In this document: piece by piece, positions 45,601 through 55,485 of the stretch
How the letters are laid out: each line of letters begins with the position of its first letter
How positions within the stretch are numbered: the first letter of the stretch is position 1
Origin: Lycium barbarum
Taxonomy: Eukaryota; Streptophyta; Magnoliopsida; Solanales; Solanaceae
Reading direction: 5' to 3'
Length of the DNA stretch: 64,000 bases
NCBI RefSeq assembly: GCF_019175385.1
Contig: NC_083342.1
Coordinates: 116,746,376-116,810,375 of the forward strand
Notes under the pieces: model-generated
The model's input: only the letters and a program-made list of their open reading frames with translations
Database searches by the model: none
What the model was told of the DNA's origin: nothing
Program-made: the position numbers and the translations under genes

Positions 45601-47592
45601 CAACAGTAGAGGGTTTTAATGAGTGTGAATAATAGGACTTGGAGACAATTTAGCTGGAAGTGGTCCTAAACTTTTTGAAAGGGCATTAAATATGAAAGTG
45701 AATATCTGGGAAGGAACTAAATTCTAGGATCTAAGGCCACATATAGACTATGGTGAAGGAGACAAATCGACAAAGGTTTGTTGGTTGAGAAGACAATCTT
45801 GTTCGACCACATAAATTTGAGGTAGGACATTAAACAAAAAAAAACTCTCTTTGTGGTTGTCTTGGTTCAATCACTTATAATGAGCTTTCTACGTTAATAT
45901 TCCTTTTTTTCCGACTAGATGCTTAGTATTCATTTTGGAACCCGATTAATTCATATTTCCTTCGCGTATGATATATTAAAAGGAAAAGCGCTACTTATCA
46001 ACGTTTTTTCATTCCTAAAATTCGAACTTGAGACCTCTAAGTAAGGATGGAAGAATCATATCCATCACACTACAATTTTTTATCATCCTCTTTTCAAACT
46101 ATGCGTATAGGACCATCTTTAGCGCTGAAAAATTTTATGAAAAAAAAATTGGGAAAAGAAAAATAACCAAAACCAAACAATGTGTCCTTCAAATGTACAT
46201 ATGCCTGCACTATAGCTGGGGTGGATGTGAGCATAATGAATCACAACCAATGTCCGTATGCCTGATTGTGTTATTTCTCTATGGTTTTGTATTTGTAAAT
46301 CTCTTAGTAATCATTTTCATACTTGTCATATACTATAATGTTTGGTAGCTGGGAAGGAGAATTTGTGCCGCAATTTAAGGGTGCAGCGGAATAGTTGAAA
46401 TTTTTCCAATCCTAATTAAAGGATTCGAGTTTAAGCATTGAGAATGAATTTTTTCGATAGAAAACATTTTTCTCTTAATAGGTTGATCTGTGTATAAAGT
46501 AGGCAAAACCTATTAACTTTGGTTCACATGTTGTATATTTGTTGAGGAATTCACCGAATATTTATATAGTATATGATAAACTTTAGAATCATAAAACTTC
46601 AAATTCAAAGTCAATAAATTTCAAATCGTGGATCCGCCTCTCGCTAACATGGTCGATTGCGGATAACTGATAATTAAACAGAAAAAATGTCATATGAACC
46701 TCCATTTTTATGATGCAGACAGACAAAGCATCAATGCTTGATGAGGTTATAGAATATTTGAAGCAACTACAAGCTCAAGTTCATATGGTGAGCAGGATGA
46801 ACATATCACCAGCCATGATGTTACCTTTGGCAATGCAACAACAGTTACAAATGTCTATGATGGGAATGGGTATGGGTATGGGCATGGGCATGGGAGTTGC
46901 CGGAGTTCTGGATATCAACCGCCCCAATATCGCCGGACTTCCGCCCTTTCTCCACCCTACAGCCGCCACCGCCGCCTTCATGCAGCCCATGACCTCCTGG
47001 GACAGCTCTAGTGCCACTGCTGCCGCTGCTGGTGGTGTTATCCCTGATCCTTTAACTGCCTTACTCGCTTGCCAATCACAGGTAAAGAGTTTAACTTTTA
47101 TATACTATTTATGAAATTTTTACCTTTCAAGTTACTTAAAAATCATGACAATTTTATTATAAATAGTATAGTAGATTCTAACCCTCAGAATTTAAATGTG
47201 TAATATATTCAATGCAAGAACTTAAAGATTGAACATATCAAATTAAAATTCTGAATATCGCTACAAGTACCCTACCTATACTAAATAGAGTTAGTAATCT
47301 GCAAAATAATGCAAATAACCATCTATAACATGTTAAACTAAATTGATATTTCAAACCCTTCACACTCTGTTTTGGATGTAGAGAGGTCAGAAAAAATTGG
47401 GACTGAAAATAGTGATTAATTAATATTTCTGTTTAATTAAATTCTTTTGCTTATAAGTTAATAAGAATGGATTGTAAAAAAATTGGTATTCTAAATTTGC
47501 AGCCAATGACCATGGATGCCTATAGTAAGATGGCAGCATTCTACCAGCAATTTCAACAGCCACCTGCAGCCTCTGGCCCTAAACTTAATTGA
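42682..47592 (+). CDS. UNE10-like: bHLH transcription factor, UNE10/PIF8-like
   Basis: Six exons: 42682-42782, 42881-43529, 44051-44158, 44244-44309, 46719-47081, 47503-47592; all borders GT-AG; 458 residues. The start is the ATG of MNQCVPSWDLDE, the conserved UNE10/PIF8 N-terminus. Residues 35-52 form the active-phytochrome-B-binding region (DYEVAELTWENGHLAMHGL); its usual core ELxxxxGQ here reads E41 L42 ... G47 H48. The basic region HNQSERKRRDKINQR (281-295) keeps the His, Glu and Arg contacts of G-box (CACGTG) binders; the helix-loop-helix runs to about 331 (TDKASMLDEVIEYLKQLQAQ). A Met/Gly run (MGMGMGMG) lies near 354-366. PIF proteins are nuclear factors that repress light responses and are removed after phytochrome binding. 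The 2.4 kb intron 4 carries a Stowaway MITE and small repeats. All frames are intact. Confidence 0.92.
44435..44705. mobile_element. Stowaway MITE in bHLH intron 4
   Basis: CTCCCTCCGTCTCAAAAA at the left and TTTTGAGACTGTGGGAG at the right are imperfect inverted repeats, flanked by TA at 44433-44434 and 44706-44707. Length 271, no coding capacity. It lies between the exon for the basic region and the exon for helix 2. Confidence 0.82.
45466..45483. repeat. Run of 18 G in bHLH intron 4
   Basis: A G homopolymer after GGGAAGAG. Length is uncertain because homopolymers are error-prone. Nearby 46010-46060 and 46380-46440 hold weak tRNA-like words (AAATTCGAACTTGAGACC; GTGCAGCGGAATAG, GGATTCGAG) suggesting old SINE scraps. 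Confidence 0.7.
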
Positions 47593-48200
47593 TATAATAT
47601 AGTTGTCAATTTTGTAAAGTTTTTAGACTTTTCTTGATTAATCTTTACAAGATTATTGCTGGAGAAGTATGTAAATTGAGATTTTTTTTTCATTGTTTTC
47701 TTCACATTTTTTTCAGTAGGTGTTTAGAGGTTTGAGAATTTGTATCTTTATTCTGTACTCCATTTGCTAGTCAACGACTCAACGGGATGGTGAGTGTAAA
47801 CAATTATGTATACTTGATTACGTACAACTTTTAAATGGAAGTGTCTTTTCCATGCATGGATATTAATTTTCTTTTTCTAGTCTAGATGCCTCCAATGAGC
47901 AAGTGGCTTCTTACTTTTTCTCTTTTTGAAAAGTGAGAAAAACAATATTCTCATTGAAGTCATTTTATACCTTAGGGCCCTTATTCCCTAATAAGAATCT
48001 TTACGTGTTATTCTTATTAACCTTATTATGATTTTTTAATTGACTATGATTAGATTAGCGTACCATGCTTTATAAGAGTACTATTGATTTGAAAGAATTG
48101 GAAAAAATGAAACGCAACGAAATAAAGTGACTACAACTTTTAATTGGATTTGCTTGCCATCGTCATTCAATCAGAATGGATATGAATCTTGGAATTAACA
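47593..48200. other. 3' UTR and flank of the bHLH gene
   Basis: Begins right after the TGA stop. TTTTGTAAAG, TTTTTCATTG and TTGTATCTTTATTCTG words suggest plant 3' UTR with several possible poly(A) sites before about 47850. Nothing else recognised. Confidence 0.45.
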
Positions 48201-48208
48201 CAAATAAG

Positions 48209-48730
48209 CAGTGCCGGCTCAAGTGCCAAGCAAGTCAAGCAATGCCTTGAGGCCTCCAATTTTTTAGGGCCTCGGTTCTTTTACCGAATATCCTCTTCGT
48301 TTTATTTTATGTGTCGTAATTTAACTTGATATGAAATTTAATAAAGAATTTTTTTTTTTTTTTTAGTTTTTAAATTTTTTTTTTTTTTTGATATAGTACA
48401 ACCCATAAATATTTGTGTGGCTACAAATCATTTCAATAAGGATAAAATAAAGAGTTTAAAGCTAAAATGGAAAAAATTAATTTTGTTTTGATATCAAGTA
48501 ATTATCAACTTACTATTATCATTTTCTTTAAGATGCAATTTTTAAATTTTTTTAACCTCATAATAGTATAGTAGTATTATTTTATCATTATTATTATCAA
48601 AATTCAAGTATGTCAATTATAAAGCATGAATCAAGTTATTCAATATATATATATATATTTTTTTTTTTTTTTAAATAAGGCCTTTTATTAAAGTTTAGCT
48701 TTAGGTCCCAATATTTTTGAGCTGCCCCTG
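48209..48730. mobile_element. hAT-like MITE with perfect 8-base duplication
   Basis: The ends CAGTGCCGGCTCAAG and TTTTGAGCTGCCCCTG are imperfect inverted repeats. CAAATAAG is present at 48201-48208 and 48731-48738, a perfect 8-base target duplication, the hAT hallmark. The interior is AT-rich with GGCCTC...GGGCCTCGG near the left. No transposase. Confidence 0.87.
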
Positions 48731-48738
48731 CAAATAAG

Positions 48739-49507
48739 AGGAACGAAAAAAAAGCATAGAGGAATAAGACTTAAGAGGGAGATTATTTTCTAATTTCTTT
48801 TTCTTCACTAAATGGCTTTACTAAAATTGACTTTCATTTTATTTCTTTTCTTTTATCCCCTTCACCTTCAGGACAAGATACCAACCACGGATCCCCTCCT
48901 TATTGTGCTGAAAACAAAGCGAATCTGTATTAGCTAGGATACAAAAAAACCAGCTAAGTATTATAAAACTGATAATTGATTCACTTGGTGGTTGGATTTT
49001 CCCATCTATTCTTTTTTCGACTTTCACGACAGATACTTAATCACATTGAGGACCGGCAGATTTTGTCTTAAGGAATTTTTCCTAAAATTTAGACGTAAGC
49101 ACCTTTGGATTATTTTTCTACAACTAAGATTACAATTGATATTCGAATTCAGCGATTCAAATTGTGACGTGTATTAATGAAATATGTTAACTATAGGGTC
49201 CTGTGACGTCAAATAGCTAGAAAGTGTATGTAGTGTATCACTTTTTTCTTTGTTGTTTGTGTTTTTCTTTTTCCTAAAATAAAAGGAAGTTGAGGATTAA
49301 CTAGTATAACCGTGATTAGTCATTAGTAGGGGTCGTTTGATAGCGTGTTAGAGTTATGCATGCAGTAGTAATAGATGAATTAGTTATGAGTGAATTTATG
49401 TATCACTTTATGCGAGTTTTAGTTATATGGATTTTCAAATTTTAAATCAAACACGTTATTAAGTGTGTTGAACTTTATACATATAAAAACAATACTACCA
49501 AACATAA
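48739..49507. other. Intergenic, nothing recognised
   Basis: No gene or bounded repeat seen; GTTTGATAGCGTGTTAGAG near 49330 may be a MITE scrap. Confidence 0.4.
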
Positions 49508-49509
49508 TA

Positions 49510-49852
49510 CTCCCTCCGTCTCATAATAATTATCACCTTAGCCAAAACAAATTTGTCCCATGATAAGTGTCATCTTCGAAAATCAAGACATAAATTGACT
49601 AGTTTTTTCACTTTTATCCTTAGACAATAAAGTAAACATCTAAATGATGATTGGAAAAGCCACATAGTAATTTGATATTGTTGGATTCCCAATGTCAAAA
49701 GGTTTATTTCTTGTGCATGCTCTAATCAAAAGGTAAAAGTAATGTATTTTTATTAGATAGGAATAATTTGGTAAACTTCACATTACATTATTGGTTTCTT
49801 AATATGCATGTTTTTAGCTAAAGTAACACCTATTATAAAATGAAGGAAGTGT
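49510..49852. mobile_element. Stowaway MITE, copy 3
   Basis: CTCCCTCCGTCTCATAATAA at the left pairs with TATTATAAAATGAAGGAAGTG at the right; TA flanks at 49508-49509 and about 49853-49854. The right end has some changes, so the last base is uncertain by one or two. Confidence 0.7.
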
Positions 49853-50624
49853 TATTTATACGAAATTTAATATATGAAAAACTTAGCTCATAATCAACTA
49901 GCAACTGACATATTATATGACATAAAGCTTTTAGATTTTCACAAGAGAGGAGACACATTAAACGTGTAATGTTGGCTAAAAGGAGCACATCGAAATGATT
50001 GGATCTTTTAATACGTCGTGTCAAGCTTGGTTTAAGGGATCACCACAAGTTAGAGAGAAGGGAGATCATTGTAGCATCATGCATAGATGATAACATCGTC
50101 TTATAACCAAAAAAAAAAATGTAATAGTAACGAAACGATCAAATTAATAGCTATTTAAGACAAGATATAAAACTTACTCTGATCCATTTTTATATAATTT
50201 AAAAGTTTTATTTTTTCAAATTTTTTCTTAATTAAAAGATAAGTGATTTTTTACCTAAGATATCATTAAATAAAAAATAATTTAATAAATACCTCTTACG
50301 TTCTAGGTGTGACTTAATTTTTTGAAGAATATGTCAAAATTAAAAACATCATATATTTTTACTGGATGGAATACTCCACTGTAATTTTTATAAATAAAAA
50401 TAAAAACGTATACGACAAAGATGAAATAGGGAATCAAAAAGATATTTGTTCCTCTAGATGTTTGATGATTGCTTTGGAACCATAAAATTTGTGTGGGGGT
50501 TCCATTTGGCTTGTCGCTTTCTAGATAAAATAATTGATACTGTTCCTGGTCTTTTATTTTTTATTCGAATTCGAATGATTAATAGAGTCATCACTTCTTT
50601 AAACAACTTTAGTTGAATTTCAAG

Positions 50625-51235
50625 CGGTTTGAATATGATTTGAAATCATGAGATGAAATTATATTTAGATATGTAATTTAGATTTTTTAAATTATATTTT
50701 TTTATATAGACATAAAATTTTTACAAGTTGTGAAAACTATCAAAACTTTCCCAATTTTTATACAATCTTGCCAAATGAGTAAGTCATAATTCATAACAAA
50801 ACTAATATGCCACTAGAAGACTTTTTAAAAAAATATAACATCAATTGATCAAACTTTAGTTCAATAAAACGGAAAATTTAACATGAATAGTAATGTAACT
50901 ACTCTTTAATATAATCCTCACACATGGTACGAATATAGAAGTTAATGAGGTTGTTAAATGGTTGGTGGGAGTAATTGTTAAAATATCTACCAACTTATGG
51001 GTCTATTTTTACAAAATATAAACTTATGAGTCAAGTTTTACATTTAAATTTTTTGAAATCATGATTTGAAATCCCATATCATGCCTTTTTGGATGATTTG
51101 GGATTTCATCTCATGAGATGAAATCGCATGTCTAAACACTGATTTCATCTCATGATTTGAAATCTCAAATTATGCCTGTTTGAATGATTTGGGATTTTAT
51201 CTCATGAGATGAAATCGCATGTCCAAATGCCTACT
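50625..51235. mobile_element. MITE, GATTTCATCTCATGAGATG family, copy 2
   Basis: The segment 50690-50930 repeats that of 25745-25985 closely (shared CAAAACTTTCCCAATTTTTA-like, CATCAATTGATCAAACTTTA, CATGAATAGTAATGTAACTA). The right part has three TCATCTCATGAnnTGAAAT palindromes in a row (51050-51225), which suggests one copy landed in another. Ends GCATGTCCAAATGCC at right. No coding capacity. Confidence 0.6.
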
Positions 51236-51517
51236 AAAATTAAACTTGCTAGTTGGTTATTATTGCAAACGCACTAATGATTGGGAGTACAGGGATGTAA
51301 AGTCACCTAGTCCATTAATTTAGCGAGTTCCATCTTAATCAATTCCATAATTAATATCTATGGATTTTGTGAAGTTGGTTAATGATTTTTAAAGCCCGTT
51401 TTACCTAATAAGCACTTCCCTAGATCATAAGAATTTCCTTCAAAAACTGAAATTGATTGATGAAAACATTATAATCACATAATATTGTACCAAAACTAGA
51501 TCATTTCTGTAAAGAAG

Positions 51518-51518
<1 letters not shown>

Positions 51519-51556
<38 letters not shown>
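51519..51556. repeat. (TA)n microsatellite
   Basis: About 18 TA units; short open frames across it (Ile-Tyr runs) are artefacts. Confidence 0.92.
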
Positions 51557-51558
<2 letters not shown>

Positions 51559-52391
51559 GTATACTTAATAAAGATTTGTACTTGGTATTTGAAAGTGATA
51601 GGACATAAACATGTCATATTTGGCAAAGTATGCAAGATTTTGTATGTCCATGTACAGACAACACAACTTTTATTACGATGTAACATCATTGTAGCATATG
51701 ATATTTCAATGGCTTGACGTAATTGTTTTAATGCTTAATGTTGTTAACACTAAATTTATTGTATTCGAAAATATGAGTTCAGAAGTTGATAGTTACTTCC
51801 TCCAATTTATTTTATGTGTTTTTAGTTTAACTGGACATATAATTTACAAAATAGAGGAAACTTTTAAAATCTTGTGATCTTAAATGAGAGATGAGTTTAA
51901 TTTACATTGTCATTTGAATCTTTTGGCCGTAAGCATTAAGAAATGTAAACCAAACCGTAAGAAACATTAAAATATATTACTTTTCACATGTATATTTATG
52001 TATGGTATAAAAAAAAATATTGAATTCGATTCAAAACGGTAAAATCTATGCTACACTACGTGCACCACTGGCCATTGCAAATGAGCGGAGAATGCAGGAA
52101 ACGCTTGGTCTGTGGCATTACCACATATACCTTATTCAAAATCTCTTTATCAAATTGTCTTGTTTTGTTGGTAACGTCATTTCACCATCACTATTAGCCT
52201 ATTGGAGTAGTTAATGATACTATATCAAACTTATCCATATTTCCAAGTTTTATTGCCATGGTCCCCTTTTTAACTCTTCATTGATTCGACTCTTCAACAG
52301 TCAACTATTAAAGATGGTACTTCAATTACTATGATGAACAAAAATAGAAAAGCTTAATACCAATAATTAAGAAGGTAGGAGCATGTATGTA

Positions 52392-52396
<5 letters not shown>

Positions 52397-52443
<47 letters not shown>
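52397..52443. repeat. (TA)n microsatellite
   Basis: About 22 uninterrupted TA units. Flanking 51560-53280 is AT-rich intergenic sequence without a recognised gene; a Stowaway-like scrap (CTTCCTCCAATTTATTTTATG) is at about 51797. Confidence 0.92.
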
Positions 52444-52447
<4 letters not shown>

Positions 52448-53284
52448 CTTTAATTTTATGAATATATGAATTTTGCATTCTGTTGGCTCTTAATTATTTT
52501 TCATTAACCTGCGCCTAATATATAGTTGTATGATACTCTTACACATTTGAGATATTATTCACTTTAGGACTTTATGAGTTTTTTCCTTAAAAAGTGTCTC
52601 GCAGGATATATGCAAATATTATACATCTTATGTACTTAAATTCTTCTTTCATATTCGACGTGGAAAGATATCAATCTCCACTCAAGTGAAACTCTTGTAT
52701 GTAGTCCAATCTTCTTTTCACAGAGGGATTAATTTATCAAACCCCCTTCAACAATTTCACTTTCCAATTAGTGCTCACATTTCATCTTCACACATTAAAC
52801 TCCATCCTATTAAATTTGATTAAATAACAAATCTCCAGACCACATTAGAGAATTGAATTCCTAATAAACTGCGTTATTCACATGTAAAATAAAAGAAATG
52901 AATCCATGATAAATTTGAAAGATTTAACTCATCTATCAATTAGCGAATTTTATGTCGCATGCACAAATTTTTTACCGTTTCAATCTAAAGTGTCTAACTT
53001 TATAAACTTACCGTGGCTTAAAAAGAGTTCCAAAATCGGCTATCTGTGCACTTTCGCCTTATCAATCCTAAGACGACCGATTACAAGAATGACTTTAGAG
53101 GTGAGTAGTCTTGAACTTTTGACCTCACTTGCCCTATGATGAAGCATTAAGTTTAACAAATTTTGACTTTTATAACGGTTTCAAAAGTTCAAAACCATCC
53201 ATTTTTAAGACCATTGAGTGTAATTTCTGTGAGCCTTTAAGATTAGGCCTACGGTATTGGGCTTGAACTAAAGCTCCCAATATT

Positions 53285-53645
53285 GGGCAATTTGCACGAT
53301 TGTCCTTATTCAGAAGTGATCTTTAATTTTTACCCTTCGCCTAAAATATCTCGAGGTTCTGAGTTCGAACTCCGACTCAGTAAAAAAAAATTCGCAAGGC
53401 AGAGTTTCGTAGCAAAGTAGGTCTATTCGGGCCTTGAAAAAAAAAAAAAAAACTGCCTTAAGGCAGACTTTTGCCCCAGTAAGCTTACTTTGCTACCAAA
53501 ACTCTGTCTTGTAATTTTATTTTATTTTTAGTTGAGCGGAGGTTCGAACCAGAACCTCGGGATATTTTCGATCACTTTTTTAAGTAAAGGCCAAAAATTA
53601 AAGACCAACGCCTTTGAAGGACGATCCGTGCAAAAAAATTGCCTG
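53285..53645. mobile_element. Foldback element, copy FB7 (TSD ATATT)
   Basis: Left arm GGGCAATTTGCACGATTG, GATCTTTAATTTTTACCC and GAGTTCGAACTCC; right arm GGAGGTTCGAACC, AAATTAAAGACCAACG, GAAGGACGATCCGTGC and AAATTGCCTG. The core has AAGGCAGAGTTTCGTAG and its inverse AAAACTCTGTCTTG. ATATT is duplicated perfectly at 53280-53284 and 53646-53650. Lies about 85 bases downstream of tRNA-Phe. Confidence 0.78.
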
Positions 53646-53707
53646 ATATTCGGCTTATGTGAACTTTTATAAAAGTCCAGCTTAGGCTTTATATAGAGGA
53701 ATATCTT

Positions 53708-53711
53708 AAAA
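53708..53711 (-). terminator. Pol III terminator of tRNA-Phe
   Basis: Four T on the minus strand, 18 bases after the tRNA 3' end, the first such run downstream. Four T is the usual minimal RNA polymerase III stop signal. Confidence 0.55.
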
Positions 53712-53729
53712 GAGATAATAAATACGAAA

Positions 53730-53754
53730 TGCGGTGAACGTGGATCGAACACGT

Positions 53755-53797
<43 letters not shown>

Positions 53798-53802
53798 CCC
53801 GC
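53730..53802 (-). tRNA. trnF-GAA: tRNA-Phe (anticodon GAA)
   Basis: 73 bases on the minus strand from GCGGGGATAGCTCAGTTGGG to the discriminator A at 53730. The acceptor stem GCGGGGA pairs with TTCACCGC-type 3' strand (one G-U allowed), the D arm has AGCTCAGTTGGGAGAGC, the anticodon loop CTGAAGA holds GAA, and the T loop is TTCGATC. A box and B box (GTTCGATCC) are intact, no intron. The T stem has an A-T pair where I recall G-C in the usual plant copy, changed on both sides (CACGTG...CACGTT), so pairing is kept. A CAA triplet lies in the short 5' flank, as often near plant tRNA starts. Nuclear type. Confidence 0.95.
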
Positions 53803-53890
53803 TATATGAACTTGCCCAATAATATCTTTATTTACATTATCTGCTGTTCACCTCTCTGAATAATGCTCTAGTTTTGAGGACCAATATTTA

Positions 53891-54145
53891 CTCCCTCCGT
53901 CTATTTTTACTTGTCCATGTTTGACTAGGCACACCTCTTAAGAAGTAATCAATAAAATGATAAGTTTACTATATCACATTTGAATATAATGAATTCAATA
54001 TTTTGGGAAATACATTAATAGTTAATTATAAGGGTAAACAGGAAGTACGTAGTAAATTATCTCTTGGTATTTTAAAACGAAACAAGTAAAAATGGACATC
54101 TATTTATTTTTAGTATAATAGACAAGTAAAAATGAACGGAGGGAG
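53891..54145. mobile_element. Stowaway MITE, copy 4 (near-perfect ends)
   Basis: CTCCCTCCGTCTATTTTTAC and GTAAAAATGAACGGAGGGAG are inverted repeats; TA flanks at 53889-53890 and 54146-54147. Length 255. It is the best preserved Stowaway copy in the window, about 90 bases upstream of tRNA-Phe. Confidence 0.9.
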
Positions 54146-54249
54146 TAACTTTTGTTTCCGCTTTTGGTTTTGTAAGAATAAGCTATATAGCAGACAAATG
54201 GCTTCAATCTCCAAATTATTCTTTTGCTTCTTCTTACTTCCCGCTCCTC

Positions 54250-54900
54250 ATGCTTTCTAATTTGATCTTTGCAATTAACTAAATATTGAGGTTGTCAGTT
54301 TAGGACAGTGGATGAATGAGAAGGCCCTTAATTAGTGATATGAATAATTAAACAACGTATGCAAATTTCATTAATTTGTCACGACTTGTGAAAAATTTAA
54401 CACAACGGGTAAGATGACGATAGAATGTCTTGTAAGACCAGGGAGACCGATGAACAATAAAACGATAGAGACAAGCCACGACGATCCGGGAGCAATTTAA
54501 AGATAGGCAAGATAAATATTATTATGCCAAAGTCATACCAGCTAATTTGATCTTGGCGAGAAATTAAACAGTGAGGTGTCAATTGAGAACAGAGAGATGA
54601 ATTGCAGGGCCCCTAATTAATAATTGTACACCATGCACAAATACATCAATCCATCAAGATTTATGAATAATTTAACACAATAGGTAAAATGAAAATAATA
54701 CGTCTTGTAAGTCCGTAAAGACTTAAAACCATAGAAGAATAAAGACAAGTCATGCCTATCTGGCAAGATTTACAAACAATTCAAAGATAAATAGTATAAG
54801 ATTGTATCACGTAGATATGTAAACAAGACAAGTGTCGCATATCCGGCAAGGTTCAGGAGTAATTTAAAGATAAGTTAAATGAGGATCATACTTAAGCCAT
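54250..54900. repeat. Diverged repeat, about 280-base period
   Basis: The order TTTAACACAA(C/T)(G/A)GGTAA(G/A)ATGA, GTCTTGTAAG, AGACAAG(C/T)CA, CAATT(T/C)AAAGATA appears at about 54395-54510 and 54672-54795, with a third partial copy at 54828-54880 (GACAAGTGTCGCATATCCGG). Copies are diverged. No coding frame. Confidence 0.5.
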
Positions 54901-55235
54901 GCTTCACCGGTATAACTAATGAAAAAAGTAATTTTCATTCTTTCGATGTGAGTGTCGAGACTAGTTAAGCACGCATTCCTTAAACGAGGAAAGTTAAATA
55001 ACTTTCTAAAATGTCGTATTGGAGCTAAGACTTATTCTATCTTCCTCCAGTGCTCGAGTCCCTACCTTCTTTCCTTCAAAAACTATTTTTAGCATAAATC
55101 GATTGATAACATTTACTTCTCAAATTGTAAACAGGATGGGTCTAAAGACTTGCGAGCAATTTTTAGCAAGTCCTTAACAACATATGCCCTTAGCACCTCC
55201 TTAATAACATATGCCCTTGTACTGAGAGTTCTCTC

Positions 55236-55382
55236 TGATAAATAATGTAAATATGTAGTCATAGAATATTTTGTAAATCTTTTAATTTAGGTTAGTATAT
55301 TTTGTATCCTATTAGGACATTGTAACTATGGTATATTTACCGATTCCATCAATGAGAATAATCACGGAATTAATCTCTTTCA
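55236..55382 (+). repeat. 5' LTR of the copia element
   Basis: TGATAAATAATG... to ...AATCTCTTTCA (TG...CA). Contains TATATTTTGTATCC, a possible TATA region. Confidence 0.95.
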
Positions 55383-55395
55383 TGGTATCAGATAC
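55383..55395 (+). promoter_or_regulatory. Primer-binding site
   Basis: TGGTATCAGATAC follows the 5' LTR directly. The first ten bases match the usual complement of the initiator-Met tRNA 3' end (TGGTATCAGAGC). Confidence 0.85.
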
Positions 55396-55485
55396 TAGGG
55401 TTTCTTTTCCTCCTCTTCCGCTGCCCTAATTTTTCCGTCGTCCTTTTCCTTCTTTTTTTCCCGTCCACCTTCTTGCTTGCCATCA

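Noticed and set aside
46028..46348. 106-codon frame in bHLH intron 4
   Set aside because: Lies wholly in an intron between exons that join in frame; AT-rich, no recognisable domain.
46781..47017. Antisense Pro/Ile repeat frame
   Set aside because: Mirror of the Met/Gly repeat of the bHLH protein.
52906..53139. 77-codon frame between the (TA)n run and FB7
   Set aside because: No motif, no splice context, no homologous block recognised; likely chance.
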